Below, piece after piece: positions 46,139-54,336 of a stretch of 64,000 nucleotides of DNA. Made by a program: the position numbers and the translations under genes. The stretch is from positions 1-64,000 of the forward strand of contig JAHBTG010000006.1 of assembly GCA_019638695.1 (NCBI GenBank), written 5' to 3'. Within the stretch, counting starts at the first letter, position 1. Each line of letters starts with the position of its first letter. This DNA is from Bacteroidota bacterium (GTDB lineage Bacteria; Bacteroidota; Bacteroidia; J057; JAJTIE01). The notes beneath the pieces were generated by a model, which had not been told where the DNA came from, ran no database searches, and saw nothing but the letters and a program-made list of their open reading frames with translations.

Positions 46139-46746
46139 AAATAATCTGTGTGGGGCGCAACTATGCCCAGCATGCCCGGGAAATGAATGCGCCATTGCCC
46201 CAGGAGCCCGTATTGTTCATCAAACCGGATAATGCTCTGTTGCGCGAGAACACTGATTTTTACATTCCCGACTGGACACAGGAGGTGCATTATGAGTGCG
46301 AGGTGTTTTATCGCATCGGCCGCAAAGGCAAGTATATAGACCCCAAATATGCACTCGGCTATGTGGATGGCATTGGTCTGGGTATAGACTTTACGGCCAG
46401 GGATGTGCAGCAACGCTGCAAGGAGCAGGGATTACCCTGGGAGATTGCCAAAGGCTTTGACCATAGCGCCGCTGTGAGCACCATCCTGCCGCTTTCCGAG
46501 TTGGCCGATCCTTTTAAGGTGCAGTTTGAACTATACCTCAACGGCGAGCTGCGGCAACGTGCGCATACCCAGGAGATGATCTTCCCGCTCGAGTCTGTAA
46601 TGGCATATAGCTCGCGCTATTTCTCTTTCAAGGCCGGGGACTACCTTTTTACCGGTACGCCTGCTGGCGTGGGCCCGGTAAAAGCCGGGGATCACCTGCA
46701 GGGTTACCTGGAAGGCAGGTTGATGCTGGATTTTCATATACGGTAA
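46135..46746 (+). CDS. Fumarylacetoacetate-hydrolase-family protein (acylpyruvase-like)
   Basis: 203 residues, the small single-domain FAH form. Begins KIICVGRNYAQHAREMN, with the metal-binding EVHYECEVFYRIG, GIGLGIDFTARDVQQ, GFDHSAAVS and the C-terminal FTGTPAGVGPVKAGDHLQG. Such proteins hydrolyse acylpyruvates or decarboxylate oxaloacetate-type substrates. Coupled to mtnC by ATGA, which suggests it acts on the same pathway or scavenges a by-product; not part of the known route. Confidence 0.9.
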   Translation: MKIICVGRNYAQHAREMNAPLPQEPVLFIKPDNALLRENTDFYIPDWTQEVHYECEVFYRIGRKGKYIDPKYALGYVDGIGLGIDFTARDVQQRCKEQGLPWEIAKGFDHSAAVSTILPLSELADPFKVQFELYLNGELRQRAHTQEMIFPLESVMAYSSRYFSFKAGDYLFTGTPAGVGPVKAGDHLQGYLEGRLMLDFHIR

Positions 46747-46748
46747 GG

Positions 46749-46769
46749 CGGCCGGTACACTTCCGGCCG
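46749..46769. terminator. Bidirectional hairpin between convergent genes
   Basis: CGGCCGG, 7-base loop, CCGGCCG: a perfect 7-bp G+C stem exactly filling the gap between the FAH-family gene and the TonB receptor gene. No T run follows, so it is a weaker terminator or a transcript-end stabiliser. Confidence 0.6.
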
Positions 46770-48947
46770 TTAGTGGTCCCATGTCAGCCGGATGCCGGCA
46801 AAGAAGCGCCGGCCTTGCAATGGTCCATAGACATAGGCTGTGTCAAACGCATCTCCAAATGGGGCTTCTGGGGCTACCAGCGGATCAGACTGTGTCCAGT
46901 TGAGCAGGTTTTTGACCCCACCGAAGACCTGGAGGTATTTGTTTATGGGCTGGCGGCATTGCAGGTGCTGCTGGCTGTAGACCGGGGAAGAGGTGGCACG
47001 CGTATAGGGTTCGGGGTAGTGGGGCAGTGCCATGGGACCAAAGAGCTTGCCGGTATAGTCCAGTTGCGTTTTCCACCTGGGGTGCTGGTAGCTAAGCGTC
47101 CAGTTAGTGGTGTAGGACGGTGCAAAGGGAATGGACGTTCGGGCGCTTCCTGTATTCTGCCAGGTGTCCAGCCACGTGGCACCCAGGTTTACCCGCCAGC
47201 CGTTGCCAAACGCCAGGTTGGCAGAGACCGCCAGCCCCTGCGTCACGCTTTGCATATCTAGGTTGGTGTAGCGAATAAACCGGTCATCACTGTAATCCGG
47301 CAGGATACGGTTGGTATAGTAAGTATGGAATGCCTCCAGATTCCAGCTGAGGACGCGTTTCCCTAATTGGGTGTAGGTGCTGAAACTGGCTGTGCCGCTC
47401 CAGGAGCGTTCAGGGTTTAGTGGTCCTTCTATGACCAGGGTGCGGCTGCCGGAGAGCGCCGCATGGTCTTCTGTAAACAGGTTTACTACCCGGAAGCCGC
47501 TACCCCCGTTAAGTCGGATGCTGGAGTATTCATTCAGGTCCCACTTGAGGTTGAGCCGGGGGGCAGGGATGAGGCCGTGGTCGCGGTGATGGTCTACGCG
47601 CAGTCCTCCCTGCAAGGTCCACCGGGGGAATAGCCGCCACATATCTTCCAGGAATATCCCGGGGATGGGCCTGCTGTCCGGGGCTGCTGCGGTGGCCGGG
47701 GTATTGTCCCGGTAATATTGGTAACGGAAGGTAGCACCTGCAGAAAGATCATGCCGGTGCAGGCGCCGGGTATGCACCAGGTTGGTGAAACTGGTATACT
47801 GGCGGGCCAGGTAGGCGGTGTGGCCATACCAGCTTCGTTGGTCATGGCCACTCAGGCTGCCTTCCAGCCGCCAGTTGCGGTGCAGGGTATATTGTCCCAG
47901 CAGCTCTGCCCGGCGCGTCAGGATGAACTCGCCATACATAACATCGCTGCCGGCATATTCCCTGCGCCAGCTGAGCGTGCCCCCGCTGCGGTCTTCGGCA
48001 TACACTCGTCCGGCTAATTGAAAGGGCAGGCCGCTGCGCCGTGCAAACTGCCATTTGTTAAAGACCGAAAGACGCCTGGCCAGTACCACATCCATGAAAT
48101 TGTCGTGGTTGGCGTCCAGGCGCGTGCCCATATGATAGCCCGATACGCCCAGCAGCATCCGCTGCCTGCCTACCGGGGTCGTCAGGGTTGCATCCAGCTG
48201 GGTCTCTCCATGGGTATTGCCCCAGGACTCCAACATCCAGTGGGCATGGTCATGCGGTTGCCGGGTGATGACATTGAGCACGCCTCCTATGCTTTCGGTG
48301 CCATATAAGGTGCTGGCGGGACCTTTGATCACTTCCACGCGGTCGATCAGCGCCGGGGGTAAGCCTGATAACCCATAAATACTGGCCAGGCTGCCCATGA
48401 GCGGCATGCCATCTATCAGCACCAGCGTAGCGGCGCCGCCCAGTCCATTGATCTGAAGCTCATTGGTGCCGCACACCCCGCAGGCTACCCGCTCTGTGAG
48501 GCCGTTGGTGGCCAGCAGGGCGTCCGTCAGCGTAGCAGAGATATTGCTTTCCAGCTGCAGGGCATTGATGCGTGTGATCAGCACGGGTGACTGTGCCAGG
48601 CTGATGGGCGCGGCAAAGGCCGTAACCGTGATAGGGTCTTTCAGCTCTGTATGAATGGGGGTAAGCAAGTGCTCCAGTTCCCCGGTCACCGGCAGGGAAA
48701 TCATCAGCGTATCACTGCGGTAGGTGGATAGCTGCACGATCCAGCGCTGCGGCTCTGGACCGGCCGGCAGGCAGAAACGACCCTCTGCATCGGTCAGTAT
48801 ACCCTGATTGCTGCCCAGCAGCCGGAAGCTGGCGCCGGAAAGGGGTTCGCGGGTGTCGGCATCCCGCAGGACGCCACAAGTGTTTTGTGCCGGCAGAGTT
48901 GTATAGATGCCCAACCCCAGCAATATATTTAGCCCCCACACTTTCAT
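46770..48947 (-). CDS. TonB-dependent outer-membrane receptor
   Basis: 725 residues. Signal peptide (residues 1-20), then a carboxypeptidase-regulatory-like domain (GVLRDADTREPLSGASFRLLGSNQGILTDAEGRF, about 24-100). The plug (about 125-235) has the motif VACGVCGTNELQINGLGG with two cysteines, LVLIDGMPLMGSLASIYGLSGLP and EVIKGPASTLYGTESIGGVLNVITRQP. The 22-strand barrel fills the remainder and the protein ends FFAGIRLTWDH. Imports a scarce ligand (metal complex, cofactor or sugar). Cys-x-x-Cys plugs occur in some Bacteroidota receptors, but substrate cannot be named. Confidence 0.93.
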   Translation of the reverse strand: MKVWGLNILLGLGIYTTLPAQNTCGVLRDADTREPLSGASFRLLGSNQGILTDAEGRFCLPAGPEPQRWIVQLSTYRSDTLMISLPVTGELEHLLTPIHTELKDPITVTAFAAPISLAQSPVLITRINALQLESNISATLTDALLATNGLTERVACGVCGTNELQINGLGGAATLVLIDGMPLMGSLASIYGLSGLPPALIDRVEVIKGPASTLYGTESIGGVLNVITRQPHDHAHWMLESWGNTHGETQLDATLTTPVGRQRMLLGVSGYHMGTRLDANHDNFMDVVLARRLSVFNKWQFARRSGLPFQLAGRVYAEDRSGGTLSWRREYAGSDVMYGEFILTRRAELLGQYTLHRNWRLEGSLSGHDQRSWYGHTAYLARQYTSFTNLVHTRRLHRHDLSAGATFRYQYYRDNTPATAAAPDSRPIPGIFLEDMWRLFPRWTLQGGLRVDHHRDHGLIPAPRLNLKWDLNEYSSIRLNGGSGFRVVNLFTEDHAALSGSRTLVIEGPLNPERSWSGTASFSTYTQLGKRVLSWNLEAFHTYYTNRILPDYSDDRFIRYTNLDMQSVTQGLAVSANLAFGNGWRVNLGATWLDTWQNTGSARTSIPFAPSYTTNWTLSYQHPRWKTQLDYTGKLFGPMALPHYPEPYTRATSSPVYSQQHLQCRQPINKYLQVFGGVKNLLNWTQSDPLVAPEAPFGDAFDTAYVYGPLQGRRFFAGIRLTWDH

Positions 48948-48975
48948 TTTTGCCTGGTCAAATAAAAAATTTAGA

Positions 48976-49006
48976 CAAAGCTAAAAAATAATCTGATATC
49001 CCCAAA
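48976..49006 (-). promoter_or_regulatory. Promoter of the TonB-dependent receptor gene
   Basis: Reverse strand TTTG (49006-49003), exactly 19 bases, TAGCTTTG (48983-48976): an exact Bacteroidota consensus promoter, with transcription expected to start about 22 bases before ATG 48947. Confidence 0.75.
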
Positions 49007-49111
49007 AACCCTTGTCTTTTCTTCCGGGCCTCCTGTCGAAAAAACTACCCGGTGATTTGTTTTCGCTTATACTTTGCGTTGATAAATCGTTCCGCCCGCA
49101 ATCCGTTCCTC

Positions 49112-49285
49112 ATGTCTGCTCCCCTGGAAGAAGCGTCCGGCGCGCCGGACAGCGATCGTAAGACCCGCAAAATGCGTGCACAGCCCCTGGCACAAGGCGT
49201 TTGTGAGAATAGTCTGGATACCCTGCTGGTAACGTTTGACCTGTATAGTAAGAAGCCTTCTAAAAAACGCAAGCACCAGCCTTGA
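49112..49285 (+). CDS. Small basic hypothetical protein (57 residues)
   Basis: MSAPLEEASGAPDSDRKTRK to a Lys-rich end (SKKPSKKRKHQP). No motif. Its stop overlaps the start of the next gene as TTGA (49282-49285), the same kind of coupling seen elsewhere, which supports a real coding sequence. Function unknown; an alternative is that the next gene starts further upstream. Confidence 0.5.
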   Translation: MSAPLEEASGAPDSDRKTRKMRAQPLAQGVCENSLDTLLVTFDLYSKKPSKKRKHQP

Positions 49286-49812
49286 CCTCCACCTATACTT
49301 TACCGCACCAGACCTGTACACTGTCTGCCGGTGTGCTGAAGATTGCCTATAAGCAAACCACAGCGTATATCCCTTTGCCGGATATCCGGGAAGTTCGCCT
49401 GGTGATGTCTCCTGCAGAAGCCGGTGAACTCTATAACTGCTATGTAAAGACGGCTGAGAAGACCTTTCGTGTGGGGATGAGTACCGTCTATGTGGGACAT
49501 GCACCTGCCCATAACCAGCAGTACCGGGCATTTGTCCGGGATCTGCATGCGGCTTTGCAGGCAGCAGGTCATCCGGTTGCCTACCGGCAGGGGATGAATT
49601 ACCTGAAGGTTATCTTACAGGTACTCGCCGTGGTTGCTGTGGTGGCCAGCCTGGTGGTTTTTGTGGCGACACCTGCGCACAAGTTGCTAAAGAACCCTTT
49701 TCCCGGCATAGCCCTTTTTTTCACAGGCATAAGCTGCTGGTTATGGGGCGGGCGTTTCCATGTACGAACTTACGACCCGGGTAATATCCCTGCACCGTTA
49801 CTGCCCGTCTAA
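49282..49812 (+). CDS. Membrane protein with PH-like N-terminal domain
   Basis: 176 residues starting at TTG 49282 (TTGA overlap). The N-terminal 95 residues are beta-rich with KIAYKQTTAYIPLPDIREVRLV and CYVKTAEKTFRVGMSTVYVG, the strand pattern of bacterial PH-like domains. They are followed by two TM helices (residues about 112-132 and 145-163) and an extracytoplasmic tail. Such proteins are common, uncharacterised Bacteroidota envelope proteins. The stop shares CTAA with the convergent gene. Confidence 0.62.
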   Translation: MTSTYTLPHQTCTLSAGVLKIAYKQTTAYIPLPDIREVRLVMSPAEAGELYNCYVKTAEKTFRVGMSTVYVGHAPAHNQQYRAFVRDLHAALQAAGHPVAYRQGMNYLKVILQVLAVVAVVASLVVFVATPAHKLLKNPFPGIALFFTGISCWLWGGRFHVRTYDPGNIPAPLLPV

Positions 49813-50435
49813 CGCTTGACTATCCAGAACTGGTGTATCTGGAATTTGAACTGGAAGAGCTCAAACTGCTGCGCAGGATAGCATTCCGGTGCTGAGAGGA
49901 ACAGCAGGTCGTGGTCCGGTGAGATTTTGATAAAGAAGCTGGCATCCGGCGCCTCTCCCATGCAGGAGTTTTGCGTAGAAAGTGCCGCCTTCTGGGCCCG
50001 CAGTTCCTCTTCCGTGGGGAAATGCCGGAAGATCGTGCCGCTTACATCCCAAAATTCTACTCCACCGCCTCCGGGCTTGCTGCCCGGGAGTATGATATAC
50101 TGCTGTTGCTCGCAGGGGCCTTCAGCCGTTTTGCAGCGGTTTTGCAGCAGTACCAGGATTTCGTACCCGTCTGAGTCCCGGAAATATTTGACCTCAAAGA
50201 AGGCCTGAGCATACCCCTCCTGGTTGCCCGGCAGGGCGCCTTTCAGGTAACTGGGTTTTTGCTCGGTGAGCAGGTCCAGTCGGTCCTGTTTGGCCAGCGG
50301 TTCTGTTTCTTCTGTGGTCCAGAACAGATATCCGGCATCCATCGCCTGGAAGTAGTTCAGCAAGTTGCGGTTAGCTTGCGCGGGCAGCAGGACGGGGGTG
50401 GCCAGCAGGATATACAGAAGAAATGTGCGTTTCAT
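49809..50435 (-). CDS. Exported protein of unknown function
   Basis: 208 residues with a signal peptide MKRTFLLYILLATPVLLPAQ. The mature part is alpha/beta with LLNYFQAMDAGYLFWTTEETEPLAKQ, YAQAFFEVKYFRDSDGYEILVLLQNRCKTAEGPCEQQQYIILPG and a C-terminal strand-rich region (QFELFQFKFQIHQFWIVKR). Two or three cysteines may form a disulfide. I do not recognise the family. ATG 50435 was chosen over the longer 50489 for the signal peptide; a perfect TAnnTTTG box stands 32 bases upstream. Confidence 0.65.
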   Translation of the reverse strand: MKRTFLLYILLATPVLLPAQANRNLLNYFQAMDAGYLFWTTEETEPLAKQDRLDLLTEQKPSYLKGALPGNQEGYAQAFFEVKYFRDSDGYEILVLLQNRCKTAEGPCEQQQYIILPGSKPGGGGVEFWDVSGTIFRHFPTEEELRAQKAALSTQNSCMGEAPDASFFIKISPDHDLLFLSAPECYPAQQFELFQFKFQIHQFWIVKR

Positions 50436-50466
50436 AGGAGAACAGGTTTTAGTTGTGTAAGTGTTG

Positions 50467-50474
50467 CAAAAGTA
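50467..50474 (-). promoter_or_regulatory. Putative -7 box of gene 49809-50435
   Basis: Reverse-strand TACTTTTG, a perfect TAnnTTTG element, 32 bases before ATG 50435. No clear -33 TTTG at 18-20 bases. Confidence 0.45.
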
Positions 50475-50528
50475 GTGCCGAAATGCCAACGTGCTTCTAT
50501 TTGCGCTTCTTTTGTAATTTGAGCCCTT

Positions 50529-50936
50529 ATGAAAACACCCTTATCCTTGCCCGTTTCCCGTTTGTTTTTGGGGATTGGTGTTCTTTTGAGCAGCCTGCTG
50601 TTTTGTGCCAGCCGCTGCCACCAGGCGAAGCCGGATAACAACCTGTGGGGTGCCTGGCGCCATGCCTATGAAGAAACCCGGGCAGACGGCGCCCGCAGTT
50701 ACCGCCCGAGACAACATGAACTGCCTCCCAGCCGGGGACGGCACTGGTTTGAGATTCGGCAGGATGGCACTTTCATTGACCATCCCATTGCTCCGGCAGA
50801 CGGTTCTTTGGACGAACCCGGTACCTGGAAGGCCGTGAGCCCCACAGAACTTGCCGTTACCCTGAAGACGGGCCGCACCTTTCGCATCAGGATCCATGAA
50901 CTGACGCCTGAGCAGCTGTGGCTCACGTTTGAGTAG
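50529..50936 (+). CDS. Small exported lipocalin-like protein
   Basis: 135 residues. N-terminal hydrophobic signal (LFLGIGVLLSSLLFCASRC) with a possible lipid Cys in LLFC. Mature domain: LWGAWRHAYEETRADG, HWFEIRQDGTFIDHP, PGTWKAVSPTELAVTLKTG and IHELTPEQLWLTF, the strand and GTW pattern of the lipocalin-like family also seen at 2721-3134. Ligand unknown. Convergent with the following gene. Confidence 0.68.
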   Translation: MKTPLSLPVSRLFLGIGVLLSSLLFCASRCHQAKPDNNLWGAWRHAYEETRADGARSYRPRQHELPPSRGRHWFEIRQDGTFIDHPIAPADGSLDEPGTWKAVSPTELAVTLKTGRTFRIRIHELTPEQLWLTFE

Positions 50937-50957
50937 CGGGCGAGTTGGTGTTCAGGA

Positions 50958-53246
50958 TTAGAATGTATACCCAATGGAGGTATTGGCTTGCCAGTAATGT
51001 GAAACGGGCCGGTTATTTGGGGTAAGCTGGTTATAGGCCAGCGTGGCCTGGCAGATCAAGGTTTTCAGCAGGGTTGTCCCCAATGTCAGGGTTGGGCTGA
51101 GCCGGGTGCCCAGGAACTGGTCATGCGCTACCAGTCCGCCCGCTTCTATAAGAAGCTTATGAATATGTTTGCTGGCCAGGCTGGCTTGTATGGCATAGAG
51201 GCGTTGTGGGGGTAATACAAAATCCTGCGGAGTAAGATTGTGTTGAGCCCGGGTATTCCTTTCCCATATCAGGTTCCCACTGGTGGTAAATAGCAGCTTG
51301 TTCCGCTGGATCCTATAAATGACCGTGGCGGTGTACATGGAGATGGTGGGAAAGCTCGGGCTTTCAGGGTTGTTAAAGGTTTGCTGGGCTGTGCGGAGCT
51401 GCCGCCCGGCCTGTAATGTGATGTGCTGTGGTGTCTTTTTCCCGTAGTTGTGCGAGAGCACCAGGTTGAAAAGGTGGAAGCTTCCGCTACTCAGGGTCGT
51501 ATCTGTGGCGTCTTTACTGGCCCGTTGCAAGGCTGCCCGATAGTCTGCGGAGAGGACAGGCGCTTTGCGTGGCTGCCAGGTGAGCCCTGCACCGGCATAA
51601 GTGGTATACATACTATAGGGTTTCAGGCTTCTGAGGTTGGTCTTTTCCTGCTCCAGGTTTACCCGCGTTTCCAGGTGTATACGCTCATACCGCCGTTTGC
51701 CTTCCAGCTTGTAAGATTGCAGGTCGTTGCGCAAAAAGGGCACTCCAAATGAATGGTATCCCGGACCGATCGTACGGTGCCCGGCCGTTACCTGGTACTT
51801 CTCATCCGGCTTCCATACCAGCTCGAGCAGGATGGCATAGTCCTTGGCAAGGCTATCATTATGTCTATACAGCTCTGTCATCCAGGCACCTACTTCTTGG
51901 GCAGGCGGCAGGTAATGGTTGACGTCCTGTACGGTCATACTTTTGTTGGCTTCTCCCTTTAGCATGAGTGTTTCTCCCCATATGGGATGTGCAAAGTCCA
52001 CACCTACCAGGTAGTTACGTTGCGGGGTGTTTGAGGAAAACAGCGTATCCCTCGCCTGTCCTTTAGGCTCTGTTCCGTAGAGCATATTGACATGCAGGTG
52101 CCGGGCCTCCTGTGCGCCTATTCCTGCAGAAGCGGCTACCAGTGTGCGCCGGTAGAGGGCTGGCAATCGTAACCCGAACAGGCTGTTCAGGCTGCTCAGG
52201 TTTATGGCCTGGCTGGCATTCTGGTCGTGGGCTGCTGATGCCTGGAAATGCCATTTGCCGGGCATCAGCTCTATATCAAAACCCAGGACAGATGCGCCGT
52301 TAAAAGACAGCGCTGAGTAATAGGGGTAAGTGGTTCCCAACTGGAGCTTTTGTATAGTGCTTAGCTTGCGGTCTCGTGCCGTTAACAGGCCCATGGCTTC
52401 CAGCTGAGTACTGTGCCTTGAGAGATTGGGGTCCTGCTGCAACGCTTTAGCGTCCTCTAATTTTGCGCTCACCTGTGCCTTTTGATGCCGGAGACTGTCC
52501 GGAGGTAATTTTTGAAGTACACTTAGTTTGCGGGCAGCGGGTACCTGGTTGGTGAGTTCATTGATCGCCAGAGTCTGTTGCAAAACCTTGTCCTCTAGCT
52601 TTTGCAAAGAGTCGCGCAAGGGAATGGTGGCATTCAGCTGGCCTGCTGTTTTGGCAGACCTGCTGAGCGAATCCAGGCGGTGGCGTAATCGCTCCTGCTG
52701 ATGCGTATCTCGTAAGAACTCATGATAAAGACTGTCCACATAAGGCCGCATCTCCGGTTGTACATTCTCCAGCCCTTTTCCTGATGTGAGGTCTTTTTGA
52801 TAAGCGGTGAGTTCCGGTATTCCGGTAAATAGCTTTCGGACGGATTGCGGATTCTTTTTCTCTAAAATCTCCAGGTCCCGTAGTTCCAGCGAGTCTGCTG
52901 CTATACGTTTGTCCAGTTTTGCTCTCAGTTGTTTCTGGACCGCCTGGGCATCCACTCCTATATAGAACTGATTGATCGCCTGCCTATAAGGCCCTTGTTC
53001 TGAGGTAACCAGTCCCCCGGCCTGTAGCGGGATACCCAGCACCTCCAGTCTTAAGTCGGATCGCAGCCGCATATAGTCCGGAGGCTGTAACAGGTAATCA
53101 TTACCGGGCAGTGTGCTGTGCTGCCTGTCCATTCCCAGCGTGCCGGATAGTTTAACCGGCCGGAGCGGTTGATCTCCCGGTATTTGCGATAAGCCTGCAT
53201 GATAAAGGCAGCATAGTCCGCAAAGTATGGATAGAAGACGACACAA
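50958..53246 (-). CDS. Large exported protein with coiled-coil and C-terminal barrel-like region
   Basis: 762 residues from TTG 53246; no upstream in-frame ATG exists before a stop. Signal peptide MCRLLSILCGLCCLYHAGLSQ. Residues about 30-95 are beta-rich. Residues about 95-300 are a helical, heptad-like coiled coil (RLRHRLDSLSRSAKT, RDSLQKLEDKVLQQTLAIN). Residues about 305-762 alternate amphipathic strands and end in TSIGYTF, an outer-membrane barrel type C-terminus with terminal Phe. I do not recognise the family. The strong coil inserted before the barrel is unusual for an outer-membrane protein. Confidence 0.65.
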   Translation of the reverse strand: MCRLLSILCGLCCLYHAGLSQIPGDQPLRPVKLSGTLGMDRQHSTLPGNDYLLQPPDYMRLRSDLRLEVLGIPLQAGGLVTSEQGPYRQAINQFYIGVDAQAVQKQLRAKLDKRIAADSLELRDLEILEKKNPQSVRKLFTGIPELTAYQKDLTSGKGLENVQPEMRPYVDSLYHEFLRDTHQQERLRHRLDSLSRSAKTAGQLNATIPLRDSLQKLEDKVLQQTLAINELTNQVPAARKLSVLQKLPPDSLRHQKAQVSAKLEDAKALQQDPNLSRHSTQLEAMGLLTARDRKLSTIQKLQLGTTYPYYSALSFNGASVLGFDIELMPGKWHFQASAAHDQNASQAINLSSLNSLFGLRLPALYRRTLVAASAGIGAQEARHLHVNMLYGTEPKGQARDTLFSSNTPQRNYLVGVDFAHPIWGETLMLKGEANKSMTVQDVNHYLPPAQEVGAWMTELYRHNDSLAKDYAILLELVWKPDEKYQVTAGHRTIGPGYHSFGVPFLRNDLQSYKLEGKRRYERIHLETRVNLEQEKTNLRSLKPYSMYTTYAGAGLTWQPRKAPVLSADYRAALQRASKDATDTTLSSGSFHLFNLVLSHNYGKKTPQHITLQAGRQLRTAQQTFNNPESPSFPTISMYTATVIYRIQRNKLLFTTSGNLIWERNTRAQHNLTPQDFVLPPQRLYAIQASLASKHIHKLLIEAGGLVAHDQFLGTRLSPTLTLGTTLLKTLICQATLAYNQLTPNNRPVSHYWQANTSIGYTF

Positions 53247-53599
53247 AGTAGTTGCAGGCAGCGAAGTAACAAAAGTCAGAAAAATTCTGAATCTAAACTA
53301 AATGGATAGGCAGCAGGTATTTTTCGTAATCAGGATATGTTTATCTCTGTAGGTATGGTTCCGTGATAGAAAATCAGAACTGCTCAAAGAAAACGTTTTA
53401 GGTTCCTGATGGTTTATCAATACCTGCAAACCGGGGCTGCAGTTAATACTTCTCTAAATATCAAAGGGTACTCTGATGTATCGCTAAAGTTCCTGTAACC
53501 TATCTATCAGTGTATTGGGGGCAAATGCATATTATAGACTTCATATCCGTCGCGGTGTTGGGTCCTGTTTTATTCGGTCGTCCTGTTTGATTAACTTCT
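53247..53599. other. Gene-free stretch with no recognised feature
   Basis: 353 bases, more A+T-rich than the neighbours. I see no tRNA, small RNA, coding sequence or repeat; it separates the barrel-like protein gene from the XRE regulator and marks the edge of the SET/LamG/RHS locus. Confidence 0.5.
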
Positions 53600-54028
53600 T
53601 TATCGTTGTTTTAATAGTTCTTCGAGCAAACGCCTGATGGCGGTCAGTTCCTCAAGCACCTGCGACATATCGTCACGGGCAGCCTGCTGGGTATCGTTTT
53701 CCGCTTTGTTCTCCAAGTGCGGCGTCTTGTCCTCCGGCTTGTGGGTCTGGTAGGGTTTGGCGGGCTCTTCCACTCGTGCGGGCGTTATGTCATTTTGTTC
53801 TATTCCGTATAGCAACCAGTCGGGAGATATATCATATAGACTTTTAAGCTTATCCAGGATGTGCCGCGATATATCCCGTTTGCCGGTTTCTAAATAGGCA
53901 TAATAGCCCTGGCTCAGGCCTAACACCTGCGCCATCTCCTGCTGTGTGAGATTCTGCTGTTTCCTGATAAACTTCAGCCTATCTCCTGCATTATGCCTAT
54001 TTGACATTGAGTTGTCCACAAATTGCAT
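53600..54028 (-). CDS. XRE-family transcriptional regulator with C-terminal coil
   Basis: 142 residues from ATG 54028 (or 135 from 54007). HTH domain at residues 17-73: GDRLKFIRKQQNLTQQEMAQVLGLSQGYYAYLETGKRDISRHILDKL, the classic XRE motif, then DISPDWLLYG. A charged Pro/Lys/Glu spacer follows, then a coiled coil (VLEELTAIRRLLEELLKQR) that would dimerise it. It is divergent from the exported operon; its ATG abuts the perfect inverted repeat at 54029-54051. Probably represses its own gene and the operon. Phage-like or type II-type regulators are similar, but no partner toxin is seen. Confidence 0.88.
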   Translation of the reverse strand: MQFVDNSMSNRHNAGDRLKFIRKQQNLTQQEMAQVLGLSQGYYAYLETGKRDISRHILDKLKSLYDISPDWLLYGIEQNDITPARVEEPAKPYQTHKPEDKTPHLENKAENDTQQAARDDMSQVLEELTAIRRLLEELLKQR

Positions 54029-54051
54029 ATTGATTTTGTTTTTAAATCAAT
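54029..54051. promoter_or_regulatory. Candidate operator of the XRE regulator
   Basis: ATTGATTT and AAATCAAT separated by 7 bases: a perfect 8-bp inverted repeat that touches the start codon of the XRE gene and covers the TTTG -33 element of the divergent promoter. Regulator binding here is inference. Confidence 0.55.
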
Positions 54052-54065
54052 GTGATATAAATTTG
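54035..54065 (+). promoter_or_regulatory. Promoter of the SET/LamG/RHS operon
   Basis: TTTG (54035-54038), exactly 19 bases, TAAATTTG (54058-54065): an exact match to the Bacteroidota promoter consensus, pointing at the operon, with a leader of about 265 bases. Confidence 0.75.
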
Positions 54066-54336
54066 CCTTCGCTTAATAGAAGTAATCACTACAAAAGAAG
54101 ATATAATAACGATGTATAGACTGATAACCGGTAAAGTCGGTTGTCTGGAGCTTTGCGCGCGCACGTAACCGGCCTGGTCGTTAGATGGGTTAACTTATCG
54201 TTATCCTGTTGCGACTGTTCGGGATATATGGTTATAATGACCAGTATAATAAGCGGTCTTATGCTAATATTGCCCCCCTGAAATCTGGTAGAACCTATAA
54301 AATTTGTTGAAGTATCGTTACATTCTATCTGTGTAT
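54066..54336 (+). other. Long leader of the SET/LamG/RHS operon
   Basis: A leader of about 265 bases between promoter and first ATG. A+T-rich, with an inverted AACCG-CGGTT near 54128 and a TTGCGA/TATAAT pair (54209-54238). I see no riboswitch or tRNA-like fold in it. Confidence 0.4.

Noticed and set aside
54209-54238. TTGCGA-N18-TATAAT, resembling an E. coli-type promoter
   Set aside because: Bacteroidota housekeeping sigma does not use this pattern and an exact Bacteroidota promoter is present upstream; probably chance in an A+T-rich leader.
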